64,000 bases of DNA. It comes from Dysgonomonas sp. HDW5A (lineage in GTDB: Bacteria; Bacteroidota; Bacteroidia; Bacteroidales; Dysgonomonadaceae). The stretch covers positions 1,612,001-1,676,000 of the forward strand of contig NZ_CP049857.1 in assembly GCF_011299555.1 (NCBI RefSeq), read 5' to 3'. The translations under genes were made by a program, and so were the position numbers. This document shows positions 1-8,677 of this stretch, piece after piece; positions within the stretch are counted from its first letter, which is position 1, and every line of letters starts with the position of its first letter. Below the pieces are notes generated by a model. The model ran no database searches. It saw only the letters and a list, made by a program, of their open reading frames with translations, and was not told where the DNA came from.

Positions 1-806
1 GAGGAGTATACGAAGGGCGTGTAGTACTTACTGCTGTGGATACCACCAAACGTCCAAGCTTTAGCCTACCTTCGATCAACGCAAACGGAGAATTCAAAAT
101 CGGAGCAGGAGGCGTAGGAATCAATAAAGTATTTTCGGGAATGGTTACACTCAGTACTCCCGATGGCGAAGTTATTACCCGTCCGTTTAAAAGCGAATAC
201 CATGTTGTTCCACGTATGACTACCATACAGGTAAGCGATGCCAATGTATTGTATCAAGGTGAAGATAATAAACTGACTATATCTGTTCCGGGATTGTCAA
301 ACGATCAGCTTCGAGTAACTGCTACCAACGGATCTATTACTAAGTCGGGTCAGAACTGGATAGCTAAGCCTACAAAAGCAGGTACTAATATGAAAATATC
401 GGTATTCAACGGAACAAATTTTGTGAGCGATCAGGAATTTAAAGTACGCCTCCTACCCGACCCTGCACCTTATATAGAATATGCTGATGGTGACGGTAAT
501 CTTAAAAGATACAAGGGCGGAAGAGTTGCCAAGGCTGTCATAGTTAATGCTACGGGCGTAAAAGCTGCTATTGACGATGGATTAATCGACAGGCAGTTTC
601 CTGTCACCAGATTTACAACTGTATTTTTCGACGGTATGGGAAATGCAATTCGTGAGGTATCTGATGGCAGTAATTTTTCGGAAAGACAAAAAGCTCAAAT
701 CAGACAATTGGCCAGAGGAAAGAGTTTCTTTATATCCGAAGTAAAAGTAAGAGGAAAAGACGGTGTGGAAAGAGACCTTACAGCTATAGAAGTAAGAATA
801 AACTAA
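1..806 (+). CDS. gldM: GldM/PorM, C-terminal part (truncated by window edge)
   Basis: The open frame runs in from the left edge (frame starting at base 3), so only about the last 267 residues are visible. A GTG at 36 lies inside the gene and is not the true start. The visible part is rich in beta strands and matches the periplasmic C-terminal domains of GldM, the shaft protein of the type IX secretion/gliding motor. GldM normally has one N-terminal transmembrane helix, binds GldL in the inner membrane, and reaches the GldK-GldN ring through its C-terminus. The identification rests mainly on gldN lying 43 bp downstream, the usual gldKLMN order. A palindromic intergenic repeat lies between the two genes. 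Confidence 0.85.
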   Translation, partial: GVYEGRVVLTAVDTTKRPSFSLPSINANGEFKIGAGGVGINKVFSGMVTLSTPDGEVITRPFKSEYHVVPRMTTIQVSDANVLYQGEDNKLTISVPGLSNDQLRVTATNGSITKSGQNWIAKPTKAGTNMKISVFNGTNFVSDQEFKVRLLPDPAPYIEYADGDGNLKRYKGGRVAKAVIVNATGVKAAIDDGLIDRQFPVTRFTTVFFDGMGNAIREVSDGSNFSERQKAQIRQLARGKSFFISEVKVRGKDGVERDLTAIEVRIN

Positions 807-829
807 TTTATAAAAAGGTCTGTGACCTT
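807..829 (-). repeat. Intergenic repeat copy Q (palindromic end)
   Basis: AAGGTC-TGT-GACCTT hairpin (815-829), 20 bp before gldN. On the minus strand it continues with TTTTTATAAA. Confidence 0.6.
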
Positions 830-849
830 CGATTAGAACAATATTATAT

Positions 850-1920
850 ATGAAAAGATTATTTCTAACAATTACAATAGGGCTATGTGGTTTGCTAATC
901 ACTCAAAATCTCTTTGCTCAACAAGATCAAGGAGAAGCTTTGCGTGAACGTCTTACCAGACGACAAAACCAACAGAACAATTCAGGTGGAGTACCTCCCT
1001 TGACTGTTAGAGCTCAAATAATGAACGAATCGCAATCGCAAACTCAGGAAATAGGTAATGCTCCCTGGATACGCGAAATATATCGTTTTATTGATTTGGA
1101 AAAAGAAAAAAATGCTACTCTATATTATCCGGTGACACCTATAGGAGATCGCACCAATCTTTTTACGTTGATATTCAGGCTTCTTCAAAACGGAGATATT
1201 ACCGTTTACAAATACCAATTAAATGATATGGAAGTCTTCAACGAAGATAATAAAGAAACCTTCAAAGATGTATTGGAGCGTTTCGATATTATGAATCGTC
1301 AGGAGAACGGAAAATATATCGTAGAAGACATAGATGTTCCAAGCAACGAGGTATTGGGCTATTATGTAAAAGAAGCATGGTACTTCGATAAAAATAATTC
1401 GGTTGTAGATATCAAAACACTGGCTCTATGCCCTGTAATTATCAGACAAGATGATTTTGGTGTGGACAGAAGCCGTTATCCGATGTTTTGGGTTCCTTAC
1501 GAAAACATACGCCCTTATACATCGCGTATGCCTATAATGATATCGAGTTTGAATAACGCTACGACAATGACTATCAACGATTATTTCGTAAAACATTTGT
1601 TTCAAGGAGATATCGAAAAAGCAACCAATGTACGCAACCTAAGTTTAGCCCAGCAATATCCGGATGAAGCTAAGCGAAAAGCAGCTCAAAAGAAAATTGA
1701 AGAACAGCTAAAGGCATTCAATGCTAATCTTTGGGTGTATAATGACTCTATTGCTGCCAATACCGGAGCAGCTCAGGCAAACAACAAAGGCAAGGGTCCG
1801 AGCATAAAGAATGCACCGACAAGCAATAGTACAAATACAACAACCAGAGCAGCAGTACAAAAAGAAGCTAAATCTCAATCGGCACCATCGCGCAGTATGA
1901 GAAACCGAAAGAGAAATTAA
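850..1920 (+). CDS. gldN: GldN/PorN, type IX secretion ring protein
   Basis: The product is 356 residues with a Sec signal peptide ending near residue 24 (LFAQQDQ). The core (about 60-290) carries the GldN pattern, including an IREIYRFIDLEKEKNATLYYP segment and a YYVKEAWYFDKN segment. GldN forms the periplasmic ring with lipoprotein GldK at the outer membrane and is needed for T9SS export. The last 50 or so residues are low in complexity (Asn, Ser, Thr, then Arg/Lys) and look like a disordered basic tail. The gene follows gldM, so it is probably the end of a gldKLMN operon. Its TAA stop shares two bases with intergenic repeat copy A. Confidence 0.9.
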   Translation: MKRLFLTITIGLCGLLITQNLFAQQDQGEALRERLTRRQNQQNNSGGVPPLTVRAQIMNESQSQTQEIGNAPWIREIYRFIDLEKEKNATLYYPVTPIGDRTNLFTLIFRLLQNGDITVYKYQLNDMEVFNEDNKETFKDVLERFDIMNRQENGKYIVEDIDVPSNEVLGYYVKEAWYFDKNNSVVDIKTLALCPVIIRQDDFGVDRSRYPMFWVPYENIRPYTSRMPIMISSLNNATTMTINDYFVKHLFQGDIEKATNVRNLSLAQQYPDEAKRKAAQKKIEEQLKAFNANLWVYNDSIAANTGAAQANNKGKGPSIKNAPTSNSTNTTTRAAVQKEAKSQSAPSRSMRNRKRN

Positions 1921-2014
1921 GGTCTCAGGCTTTTTATTGCTTTGGCAAGCATCACAACTAGGGATAGTTATACTGATAGAATATTGCATTAAATATTTAA
2001 CGCTAGTTAGGATA
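1919..2014 (+). repeat. Intergenic repeat copy A (near full length)
   Basis: Starts inside the gldN stop codon (TAA then GGTCTCAGGC), then TTTATTGCTTTGGCAAGCAT, AACTAGGGATAGTT and the tail ATTGCATTAAATATT. Confidence 0.75.
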
Positions 2015-2036
2015 ACAGACATCAATCTGCAGATTA

Positions 2037-3197
2037 ATGACGAAAAAATATATTTTCGATAATAACTCCCAAAAGGTATTACTATGCCTTTTGGGAGTTA
2101 TTAATATGTTGTTTGTCGTAAAATACTGCCCTGCCTATTCATTTTTAGCAGCAGCAATTTATGGTATTGTTCTATCTTCATCCTATTGCTATTACAAATA
2201 CTTCTTACAAGACAAACTGCAAAAGCGACACGTATACATTCTCCTTTTTGCATTAATCGTTTGCGTTACTATTTCTTTATTACTGCTGGTTGATCCATAC
2301 AGCGTTACTGTAGATCGTTGGTCTGCCTTATACAACTGGTCTGATACACTTTTTCAGGGTAAATATCCCTATGATACACTGACTCATACACATATTCCCG
2401 AAAACTACCCGTCACCATTTCCCATATGGCAAATAGTACATATCCCTTTCTACTTTCTTGGCGAAATGGGTATCGGACATTTAGTTACTCTCACATTGGT
2501 ATGCTATGTCTTATATAAATATCAGAAATCGTTTAACCTGACTCTGTTTCTATTCTTAATACTACTATCACCCTGCTACTGGTGGGAGATAACTGTTAGA
2601 AGCGATTTAATGAACAATATGTTCATCTGCCTGCTCTTTATCACCATATTCCATTTTAGCTTTAGAGAGACAAGATATATGCTTCCGTTGGGTATCATTA
2701 TAGGATTGCTGTTATGCACCCGTTTATTTACAGGAATACCTCTGGCTGTCTATTTTATACCCTATTTTATTAGAAAAAGTACAACAAATAAACTCAAGCT
2801 TATTGTGGGTTGCCTCTTAGGTTTTGTTTGCCCGTTTATACCTTTCATGATTTGGGATTTCGACAGGCTGTTTTTTTTCGAGTATAGCCCTCTTATGCTC
2901 CAAACCAAACAGGGAAGCATCTATACATTAATTGTAGGACTGATATTTATCGGGATTTTCTCTTTTTGTTGGAAAAACTACAAAGAATACCTTCTCTATA
3001 TTTCGGTTATACTCTTTAGTTTTATACTTTTGAATTTTATAAAATTCATCTATCACGATGGTTTTATGGCAACTCTTACAAACGATCTTTTCGACATATC
3101 TTATTTCAACATTACTATTCCATTTGTTGTTTTAGGTTTATGTCTCTCTAAAACAGACAACAATGAAAATGAGAAAATTAGTCTTTTCGACAAATAA
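2037..3197 (+). CDS. Multi-pass membrane glycosyltransferase-like protein (GT-C type)
   Basis: The 386-residue product has about ten hydrophobic segments and no signal peptide. After the second or third helix comes a polar periplasmic-type stretch (DRWSALYNW, then [10 protein letters not shown], then a proline-rich [11 protein letters not shown]), the layout of polyprenol-phosphate-sugar-dependent mannosyl/arabinosyl-transferase-like proteins. I cannot assign donor or acceptor. The last 35 bases overlap the start of rdgB, suggesting translational coupling. No other glycan genes are adjacent. Two further unlinked proteins of this general type lie at 10275-11744 and 48892-50580. Confidence 0.6.
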   Translation: MTKKYIFDNNSQKVLLCLLGVINMLFVVKYCPAYSFLAAAIYGIVLSSSYCYYKYFLQDKLQKRHVYILLFALIVCVTISLLLLVDPYSVTVDRWSALYNWSDTLFQGKYPYDTLTHTHIPENYPSPFPIWQIVHIPFYFLGEMGIGHLVTLTLVCYVLYKYQKSFNLTLFLFLILLSPCYWWEITVRSDLMNNMFICLLFITIFHFSFRETRYMLPLGIIIGLLLCTRLFTGIPLAVYFIPYFIRKSTTNKLKLIVGCLLGFVCPFIPFMIWDFDRLFFFEYSPLMLQTKQGSIYTLIVGLIFIGIFSFCWKNYKEYLLYISVILFSFILLNFIKFIYHDGFMATLTNDLFDISYFNITIPFVVLGLCLSKTDNNENEKISLFDK

Positions 3198-3744
3198 CGA
3201 ACATAAACTCGAAGAAGTCAGAGCCAAACTAGGCAAATACTATCAGGTCATAAGCCTAAAAGATTTAGGTGATGATACTGATGTTCCCGAAACAGGTGAT
3301 ACTCTAGAGGAAAATGCCATGATAAAAGCCGACTATTTGTGGAACACCTATCAGCTAAATTGCTTTGCGGATGATACCGGTCTCGAAGTAGAAGCTTTAG
3401 ATAATGCTCCGGGAGTATATTCGGCAAGGTATGCAGGCGAACACAAAAGTTCGGAAGATAATGTAGCCAAACTTCTTAAAGAACTCGAAGGTAAAGAGAA
3501 TCGCAGAGCCCGTTTCAGAACGGTTATCGCTCTTATTATGGGAGGAAAACGTTATCTGTTCGAAGGTAAAATCGAAGGAGTCATAACAACTTCTCCAAAA
3601 GGTACATCCGGCTTTGGATACGATCCGGTTTTTCAAGCTGACGGTTACGATAAAACATTTGCAGAATTAACTCTCGAAGATAAAAACAACATAAGCCATC
3701 GGGCAAAGGCAGTAGAACAGTTGGTACTATTCTTAAGAAAATAA
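3163..3744 (+). CDS. rdgB: XTP/dITP diphosphatase (RdgB/HAM1)
   Basis: The protein (193 residues) begins [19 protein letters not shown], the HAM1 N-terminal substrate loop, and has [12 protein letters not shown], the SARYAGEH segment and the C-terminal GYDPVF and SHRAKA motifs. It hydrolyses non-canonical purine triphosphates (dITP, XTP) to monophosphates and protects DNA from their incorporation. ATGs at 3163 and 3169 are both possible starts; the second gives the more usual N-terminus. The 5' end overlaps the upstream membrane-protein gene in another frame. The stop codon merges with repeat copy B. Confidence 0.95.
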   Translation: MKMRKLVFSTNNEHKLEEVRAKLGKYYQVISLKDLGDDTDVPETGDTLEENAMIKADYLWNTYQLNCFADDTGLEVEALDNAPGVYSARYAGEHKSSEDNVAKLLKELEGKENRRARFRTVIALIMGGKRYLFEGKIEGVITTSPKGTSGFGYDPVFQADGYDKTFAELTLEDKNNISHRAKAVEQLVLFLRK

Positions 3745-3772
3745 GGTCTCAAACCTTTTTATTATTTATTTA
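3743..3772 (+). repeat. Intergenic repeat copy B (truncated)
   Basis: AAGGTCTCAAACCTTTTTATT starts within the rdgB stop codon; the downstream part diverges. Confidence 0.55.
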
Positions 3773-3814
3773 GAGTGCCATCCAAAACTAATTAACCGTC
3801 TAACACAAACTGGT

Positions 3815-4501
3815 ATGTGGAAATGGAAGAAGGAATTCTTTTATTTTTCGAAAGGTGATCGAATTGCCATTATTCTGCTATTAAACTTAATAGTAGTGAG
3901 TGGGGGCATCTTTATTTTCATGAATAAATTTACGTTTACGGACGCTGTTTACCGTGATCAGAACGAAGAGGTTCAGAAAGATTTTGTACAATTCGAAAAC
4001 AACCTTGAAGTTATAGAGCCTCTTAAAGAGGAATCAGCCGATAATAATGAATCGCCCGCAACTCCCCACAGATCGAAAAAAGAAAATAAGCAAAAACTGC
4101 AATTGGGTCAAACTATAGATATTAATCTGGCATCTGCCTCAACTCTAACCCGTATTCCCGGCATTGGAGATGTGTTTGCAGAGCGTATAATCGAATATCG
4201 GAATTCGCTGGGAGGATTTGCTTCGCTTGAACAATTATACGAGATAAAGGGTATTACAGTTAATAAATTCAGCAAAGTATTGCCTTATTTAGTATTACAG
4301 AAAAAACACAAGCTAATAAGAATAAATAAAGTCTCCGCAGATCAACTTATAAGTCACCCTTACTTCGAAGAAAAGCAAATTGAGGCTCTTGCTGAACTAA
4401 GAAAAGGCGTAAAAATCAATGATATTTCAGATTTATCAAATAATGAGAGCTTCACCTCAAGAGATATCGATAGGTTGGCTCCTTATTTAAGTTTCGACTA
4501 A
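3815..4501 (+). CDS. ComEA-like helix-hairpin-helix protein
   Basis: The 228-residue product has a short cytoplasmic N-terminus, one transmembrane helix (about 18-37), an acidic linker, and a helix-hairpin-helix unit at about 100-160 (INLASASTLTRIPGIGDVFA, then IIEYRNSLGGF and LYEIKGIT). A second, weaker HhH-like repeat follows. This is the ComEA architecture: a membrane-anchored periplasmic DNA-binding protein, which in competent bacteria binds incoming double-stranded DNA. No other competence genes are nearby, so a role in uptake is inference. The gene ends in TAA immediately before repeat copy C. Confidence 0.75.
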   Translation: MWKWKKEFFYFSKGDRIAIILLLNLIVVSGGIFIFMNKFTFTDAVYRDQNEEVQKDFVQFENNLEVIEPLKEESADNNESPATPHRSKKENKQKLQLGQTIDINLASASTLTRIPGIGDVFAERIIEYRNSLGGFASLEQLYEIKGITVNKFSKVLPYLVLQKKHKLIRINKVSADQLISHPYFEEKQIEALAELRKGVKINDISDLSNNESFTSRDIDRLAPYLSFD

Positions 4502-4505
4502 GGTC

Positions 4506-4542
4506 AAGGTCACAGACCTTTTTATTACTTTGGCAAGTATAT
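4506..4542 (+). repeat. Intergenic repeat copy C
   Basis: AAGGTCACAGACCTTTTTAT then TACTTTGGCAAGTATA follows the ComEA-like gene; the rest is lost before the mobile element. Confidence 0.7.
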
Positions 4543-4630
4543 GAGTAAACAAGTATACAAGCCTTGTTTACTTGTCAGCCTGTTTACTCGTTTACTTAAA
4601 AAAAGATATACCAATAAATTTTATTCTTTA

Positions 4631-4667
4631 TGCGAATCTGTAGTTGATCTGTTATGTTTAAATGTTC
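4631..4667 (+). repeat. Left terminal inverted repeat of mobile element copy 1
   Basis: This 37-bp arm is the longer form and matches the right arm of copy 2 almost base for base (57523-57562, reverse complement), including the GTTATGTTTAAATGTTC segment. Confidence 0.85.
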
Positions 4668-5117
4668 TATTTGATTGTCTTTTTATTCTACGCGCAATCG
4701 AAGATTGCTTGTATTCCTTTTGCCCAAAGCCGCAAAAGGAATCAAAAAGGCTTTGTGCTGCGTGGCTCGCCTGTCTGACTTAAGCTTGCGGGCTAAACTA
4801 AACTTATTGCCTATCGGCACGTTTAGTTTTACGCCTGCTTCGCTTGTCAGCCAACGGCTGTGCCTCTGATGCACTGGGGCTGACGCCTGCAAATGGCTTT
4901 TGTCCGTAAGGCTCCTCGACCTTGGCGTTTGCACGGGGTACCCGTAGGATGAAGAAAGCGTTAAGAAACAAAAGGATATCAACAATAAACGTTTTTCTTT
5001 TGTTTTAGCTTTCGAGTCCGTAGCGGGTCGGGCAAAGAGGCTCAGTCTTGATCTTTTGTTTCGTTTTGCATCAAGGCAAAATGAAAAACAAATCCATAAG
5101 GGTGCGTTAGAATAATT

Positions 5118-5146
5118 GAACATTAAACAGATCAACTACTGATTGA
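5118..5146 (-). repeat. Right terminal inverted repeat of mobile element copy 1
   Basis: Read on the minus strand it begins TCAATCAGTAGTTGATCTG and ends TTAATGTTC. It lacks about six bases that are present in the left arm. Confidence 0.85.
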
Positions 5147-5165
5147 TATTCTTTACTCAAATACA

Positions 5166-5201
5166 AAAACGGTTGCCCAAATTGGACAACCGTTTTCTAT
5201 T
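5166..5201 (-). terminator. Terminator of the DEAD-box helicase gene
   Basis: A 10-bp stem (AAAACGGTTG with CAACCGTTTT) lies just after the helicase stop. On the minus strand it is followed by a short T-rich stretch. Confidence 0.75.
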
Positions 5202-5222
5202 TTATAGTCTTTAAGCTTCTAG

Positions 5223-7052
5223 TTACGAAAACTTTGGTTTGCGACCACCTTTACGGTGTTCTTTTTTGTCTCCACCACCAAAAGAAGAACTGCCTCCTTC
5301 GCGTCTTTTAGGAGCTCTGTCGCCACCACCTCCGTAAGAAGATGGTCTTCTGCTGGCACCTTCACGACGTTCTGCAGGAGCACCGCCTTGAGCTTCTTCT
5401 ACTGAAATACGGCGTCCGTTTTGCTCTTGACCTTTCAGTCCGCTGATTACACGTTGAGCATCACCTTCGGGTACTTCAAAGAATGAGAAGTTAGGAAGTA
5501 AATCAATACGACCGATTCTCACTTTTCCCGGAACGAAATCGTTAATCAAGCCCATCAATGTAGCAGGATTTGCATTATCTGTACGTCCTAAATTGATGAA
5601 TAAACGGGCATATCCTTTTTCTGCTGAACGAGAACCTCCGTTACCTCTTGATTCGAAGCGGTCTTCGCCTCTTCTGCTGTTACGAGATGGCATACCTCTG
5701 TCATCACGACTGTTATATCTGTCAGATGGAGCTTCTATTTCGTCTGCTTCGCGGTAATAATCGATCAAACGATTAAATTCCATTGAAACAACACGTTTGA
5801 TGATATCTTCTTTTTCAAGCCATTCCAAACGACGGTATATCGAAGGTAAAAGACGGGCAATTTCTTCCTCGTTTACTTTTACTTTTTCTATTTTGTCTGC
5901 AAAGCTTAACAATTGTTTTTCGCAAATCTCATCTCCCGAAGGAACTGTAGCTGCTTCAAACTTTTTGTTCATTATTTTTTCGATCTCACGGATTTTACCT
6001 TTTTCTTTCACGTGTGCAATCGCAATCGAGATACCTGTTTTTCCGGCACGACCTGTACGACCACTACGGTGGTTATACGATTCGATATCGTCAGGTAAAC
6101 CGTAATTGATTACGTGAGTCAAGCTATCCACATCCAAACCACGAGCAGCAACGTCTGTTGCAATCAATAATTGGATATTGTGCATGCGGAATTTTTGCAT
6201 TACATAATCACGTTGTGATTGAGATAGATCTCCGTGTAATGAATCTGCACTATAACCGTCTTGTATCAGTTTGTCTGCAATCTCCTGAGTCTCGCGACGG
6301 GTACGACAGAAAACGATACCATATATACTTGGATTGTAGTCAGCGATACGTTTCAACGCCAGATATTTATCTTTAGCGTGCACCATGTAATACACATGCT
6401 TTACATTGCTCGAACCTTCATTTTTACGACCAATGGTAATATCTTTGGGTTCACGCATGTATTTTTTCGTAATTTTTGCAATTTCGTTAGGCATAGTAGC
6501 CGAGAAAAGCAACATAGAACGAGTATCGGGCACTTTGGAAAGAATCTCATCGATACTCTCAGTGAATCCCATATTCAACATTTCGTCAGCCTCATCCAAT
6601 ACTACGTATTTGATGTTTTCAAGATCAACTGTTCTTCTGTTGATCAAGTCGATCAGACGACCGGGAGTAGCCACAATTACTTGTACACCACGTCTCAATG
6701 TTTTAATTTGGCTGTCAATACTTGAACCTCCATATACAGGAAGCACTCTCAAGTTGTCAATATATTTAGAATAATCTGCCAGATCACCTGCTATCTGCAA
6801 ACATAGTTCGCGTGTAGGAGCTAAAATTAATGCTTGTGGTACATTTTTCTTTACATCTACTTTTTGTAGAAGAGGAAGCCCGAAAGCTGCTGTTTTACCT
6901 GTTCCTGTCTGTGCTAATGCTATAACATCTCTAACCTCGTCCAATAAATAAGGAATCACTTCCTCTTGTACGGGCATTGGACTTTCATAACCCATTTCTT
7001 CGATCGCTCTACGGATTTCCGGAGCAACACCTAATTCTTCAAATGTCTTCAT
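5223..7052 (-). CDS. deaD: DEAD-box ATP-dependent RNA helicase with DbpA-type RNA-binding domain
   Basis: The 609-residue product has all the canonical motifs: Q motif near residue 29, AQTGTGKT (47-54), PTREL (79-83), DEAD (153-156), SAT (184-186) and HRSGRTGRAG near 330. After a linker comes a DbpA/CsdA-type RNA-binding domain (about 478-555, starting GYARLFINLG) and a Gly/Arg/Lys/Ser-rich tail. Such proteins unwind short RNA duplexes in ribosome assembly and cold adaptation; this is the usual DeaD/CsdA-like helicase of Bacteroidetes. The 5' leader is about 270 nt from the -7 element at 7330-7337, which suggests post-transcriptional control as for cold-inducible helicases, though that is inference. 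Confidence 0.93.
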   Translation of the reverse strand: MKTFEELGVAPEIRRAIEEMGYESPMPVQEEVIPYLLDEVRDVIALAQTGTGKTAAFGLPLLQKVDVKKNVPQALILAPTRELCLQIAGDLADYSKYIDNLRVLPVYGGSSIDSQIKTLRRGVQVIVATPGRLIDLINRRTVDLENIKYVVLDEADEMLNMGFTESIDEILSKVPDTRSMLLFSATMPNEIAKITKKYMREPKDITIGRKNEGSSNVKHVYYMVHAKDKYLALKRIADYNPSIYGIVFCRTRRETQEIADKLIQDGYSADSLHGDLSQSQRDYVMQKFRMHNIQLLIATDVAARGLDVDSLTHVINYGLPDDIESYNHRSGRTGRAGKTGISIAIAHVKEKGKIREIEKIMNKKFEAATVPSGDEICEKQLLSFADKIEKVKVNEEEIARLLPSIYRRLEWLEKEDIIKRVVSMEFNRLIDYYREADEIEAPSDRYNSRDDRGMPSRNSRRGEDRFESRGNGGSRSAEKGYARLFINLGRTDNANPATLMGLINDFVPGKVRIGRIDLLPNFSFFEVPEGDAQRVISGLKGQEQNGRRISVEEAQGGAPAERREGASRRPSSYGGGGDRAPKRREGGSSSFGGGDKKEHRKGGRKPKFS

Positions 7053-7329
7053 TAAATATTTTTAGAAAATTTGCTGTGGAAGCAATTATTCTGTCCTCTG
7101 CCACCATTTTTACACTACGACTAAGAAAAGAGAGAAATAATTGATCCCCATGTTTTAATTCATATTCCTATCAGGAAAGCCTTCAACTCTCACAAGTTTA
7201 AAATTTTCCCTCAATTACGTTCTTAACGGAATATAGACCCTTAGCCCTGTTATCTCTGTGACAGATAATTTTGTTTTACGATTCTCTTTTGTAGTAAATT
7301 GAAAGAATCTTTATTCGTCTAAAACGCTG
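7053..7329 (-). promoter_or_regulatory. Long 5' leader of the DEAD-box helicase gene
   Basis: About 270 bases lie between the -7 element and the start codon with no convincing reading frame. A hairpin (TTATCT-GTCACAG-AGATAA on the minus strand) lies near 7250-7270. Structured leaders often control helicase synthesis by cold or autoregulation. I recognise no known riboswitch. Confidence 0.4.
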
Positions 7330-7337
7330 CAAAGATA
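7330..7337 (-). promoter_or_regulatory. -7 promoter element for the DEAD-box helicase
   Basis: The minus strand reads TATCTTTG, an exact TAnnTTTG match. A clear -33 TTTG is not seen, so the call rests on the -7 element. Confidence 0.5.
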
Positions 7338-7454
7338 GTAATTTATTTTTGATAACTGCATAACTTTGATATATAATCGTATACATACTCCTAAAAATAA
7401 ACAACAGGAGCAAAAAAACATACATCCCACAATAATAGCTCATTATCATTACTA

Positions 7455-7487
7455 CATTTAACAAAGTAACAAAAAGGTCTGTGACCT
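7455..7487 (-). repeat. Intergenic repeat copy R
   Basis: Minus strand: AGGTCACAGACCTTTTTGTT then ACTTTGTTAAATG, upstream of the ada promoter. Confidence 0.6.
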
Positions 7488-7510
7488 AAAAATAGTTGTC
7501 AATTTTTCGG

Positions 7511-7541
7511 TTGTGGTCTTCATTTTCTAATTATACTTTTG
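7511..7541 (+). promoter_or_regulatory. ada promoter (-33 TTG and -7 TACTTTTG)
   Basis: TACTTTTG at 7534-7541 fits TAnnTTTG, and TTG at 7511 lies about 20 bp upstream. Transcription would start near 7548, downstream of the TTG codon at 7496, which excludes that as the ada start. Confidence 0.65.
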
Positions 7542-7561
7542 AAGCAGAAAAAATTACAATC

Positions 7562-8605
7562 ATGAAAGACGATACTATATATTACAAGGCTTTGGTAGAG
7601 AAAGATAAATCTTTCGAAGGAATATTCATTGTCGGAGTAAAGACCACAGGGATATTCTGCCGCCCTACCTGTACAGCCCGTAAACCCAAGCAGGAGAATG
7701 TAGAATTTTTTGCAACCACCAAAGATGCCATACTGAAAGGGTATCGCCCATGTAAGGTTTGCCATCCGATGGAGAATCTCGGCGATACACCCGAATACAT
7801 TAATAAGGTGATAGAATTATTGGATAAAAACCCATCCATCAAACTAAAGGATTATGATCTGAGACAAATGGGAATCGAACCGAGTACCATTCGCCGATGG
7901 TTCCAGAAGAATCACCAGATTACTTTTCACGCTTATCAAAGATTGCATAAGTTAAATACTGCATTTAAGAAATTTCAAACGGGCACAAGTGTTACTGACA
8001 CAGCGTTTGACTCAGGCTATGAGTCCTTGAGTGGTTTTAACGATTCATTCAAGAAAGTCTTCGGGGTTTCCCCCTCAAAAAGCAAGGCTCAAAACATTGT
8101 AGACCTTATGCGACTCGAAACTCCTTTAGGTACTATGGTTGCCTGTGCTACCGACAAGGGTATTTGCCTTCTGGAATTTACCGATCGCAAAATGCTGGAA
8201 ACCGAACTTAAACATTTAGCGAAATCTTTAAATGCAACCATAGTACAAGGACACAACAAGCATTTCGATTTACTTAAAGAAGAACTCGGAAAATACTTCG
8301 AAGGGAGTCTTACTGAATTTACCGTCGCCCTTGATACAGTGGGTACTGATTTTCAGAAAAAAGTATGGGAAATGCTTTTAAAGATACCTTACGGGACAAC
8401 AGTATCCTACCAACAGCAGGCACATGCCATCAATAATCCGGCAGCGGTAAGAGCCGTTGCCAATGCAAACGGAATGAATAAAATCTCCATTATTATTCCT
8501 TGCCACAGAGTTATCGGAACAGATGGCTCTCTTACGGGATATGGTGGTGGTTTATGGCGTAAAAAACGACTATTGGATTTAGAGAAAAAGAAGTTACTAC
8601 AATAA
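7562..8605 (+). CDS. ada: Ada: methylated-DNA repair protein and AraC-type activator
   Basis: The protein starts at the ATG at 7562 (347 residues). The upstream TTG frame precedes the promoter. The N-terminal zinc domain has four cysteines at 33, 37, 64 and 67 (FCRPTC and RPCKVC), which in E. coli Ada bind zinc, with Cys38 taking methyl groups from phosphotriesters. An AraC-type helix-turn-helix follows (about 90-180). The C-terminal O6-methylguanine methyltransferase domain has the active-site PCHR with Cys314. In the known mechanism, methylation of the N-terminal Cys turns Ada into an activator of its own gene. No alkA or alkB is adjacent. Confidence 0.96.
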   Translation: MKDDTIYYKALVEKDKSFEGIFIVGVKTTGIFCRPTCTARKPKQENVEFFATTKDAILKGYRPCKVCHPMENLGDTPEYINKVIELLDKNPSIKLKDYDLRQMGIEPSTIRRWFQKNHQITFHAYQRLHKLNTAFKKFQTGTSVTDTAFDSGYESLSGFNDSFKKVFGVSPSKSKAQNIVDLMRLETPLGTMVACATDKGICLLEFTDRKMLETELKHLAKSLNATIVQGHNKHFDLLKEELGKYFEGSLTEFTVALDTVGTDFQKKVWEMLLKIPYGTTVSYQQQAHAINNPAAVRAVANANGMNKISIIIPCHRVIGTDGSLTGYGGGLWRKKRLLDLEKKKLLQ

Positions 8606-8640
8606 AAAAGAAGTGTCTCCTAAAGACACTTCTTTTTTAT
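8605..8640 (+). terminator. Terminator after ada
   Basis: A perfect stem, AAGAAGTGTCT with AGACACTTCTT around a five-base loop, is followed by T6. The A-rich left side means it could also serve the convergent gene. Confidence 0.9.
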
Positions 8641-8677
8641 TGTATAAGCCTAATGGATTTTACATTCATATCTAGTT

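Larger units (their letters stand above)
4622..5155. mobile_element. Non-coding MITE-like element, copy 1, with 9-bp target duplication
   Basis: The element body is 4631-5146 (516 bp) and is flanked by TATTCTTTA on both sides (4622-4630 and 5147-5155), a 9-bp target-site duplication. The ends are inverted repeats: the left end (from 4631) reads GCGAATCTGTAGTTGATCTG and the reverse complement of the right end reads TCAATCAGTAGTTGATCTG, both continuing to ATGTTC. The interior is visibly richer in GC than the flanks. It contains several hairpins: GCAATC-GAA-GATTGC, an 11-bp stem (ATTCCTTTTGC with GCAAAAGGAAT), AACTAAAC with GTTTAGTT enclosing TGCC-TATC-GGCA, CAGCC-AAC-GGCTG, and ACAAAAG with CTTTTGT. 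No reading frame is shared with copy 2, so it is probably mobilised in trans. Confidence 0.85.

Noticed and set aside
4541-4869. Two plus-strand frames of 80 and 64 residues near mobile element copy 1
   Set aside because: They cross the element boundary, have no family features and are not kept in copy 2.
4683-5135. A 150-residue minus-strand open frame inside mobile element copy 1
   Set aside because: In copy 2 the corresponding frame is broken (only 87 residues, with shifts), while hairpin stems are kept. The frame is probably incidental.
7276-7464. A 62-residue hydrophobic minus-strand frame upstream of the DEAD-box helicase
   Set aside because: It contains the helicase -7 element and has no start context or family likeness; it is an AT-rich chance frame.
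7496-7561. A TTG start extending Ada by 22 residues
   Set aside because: The promoter -7 element lies at 7534-7541, so the TTG would not be transcribed. The ATG at 7562 gives the usual Ada start.
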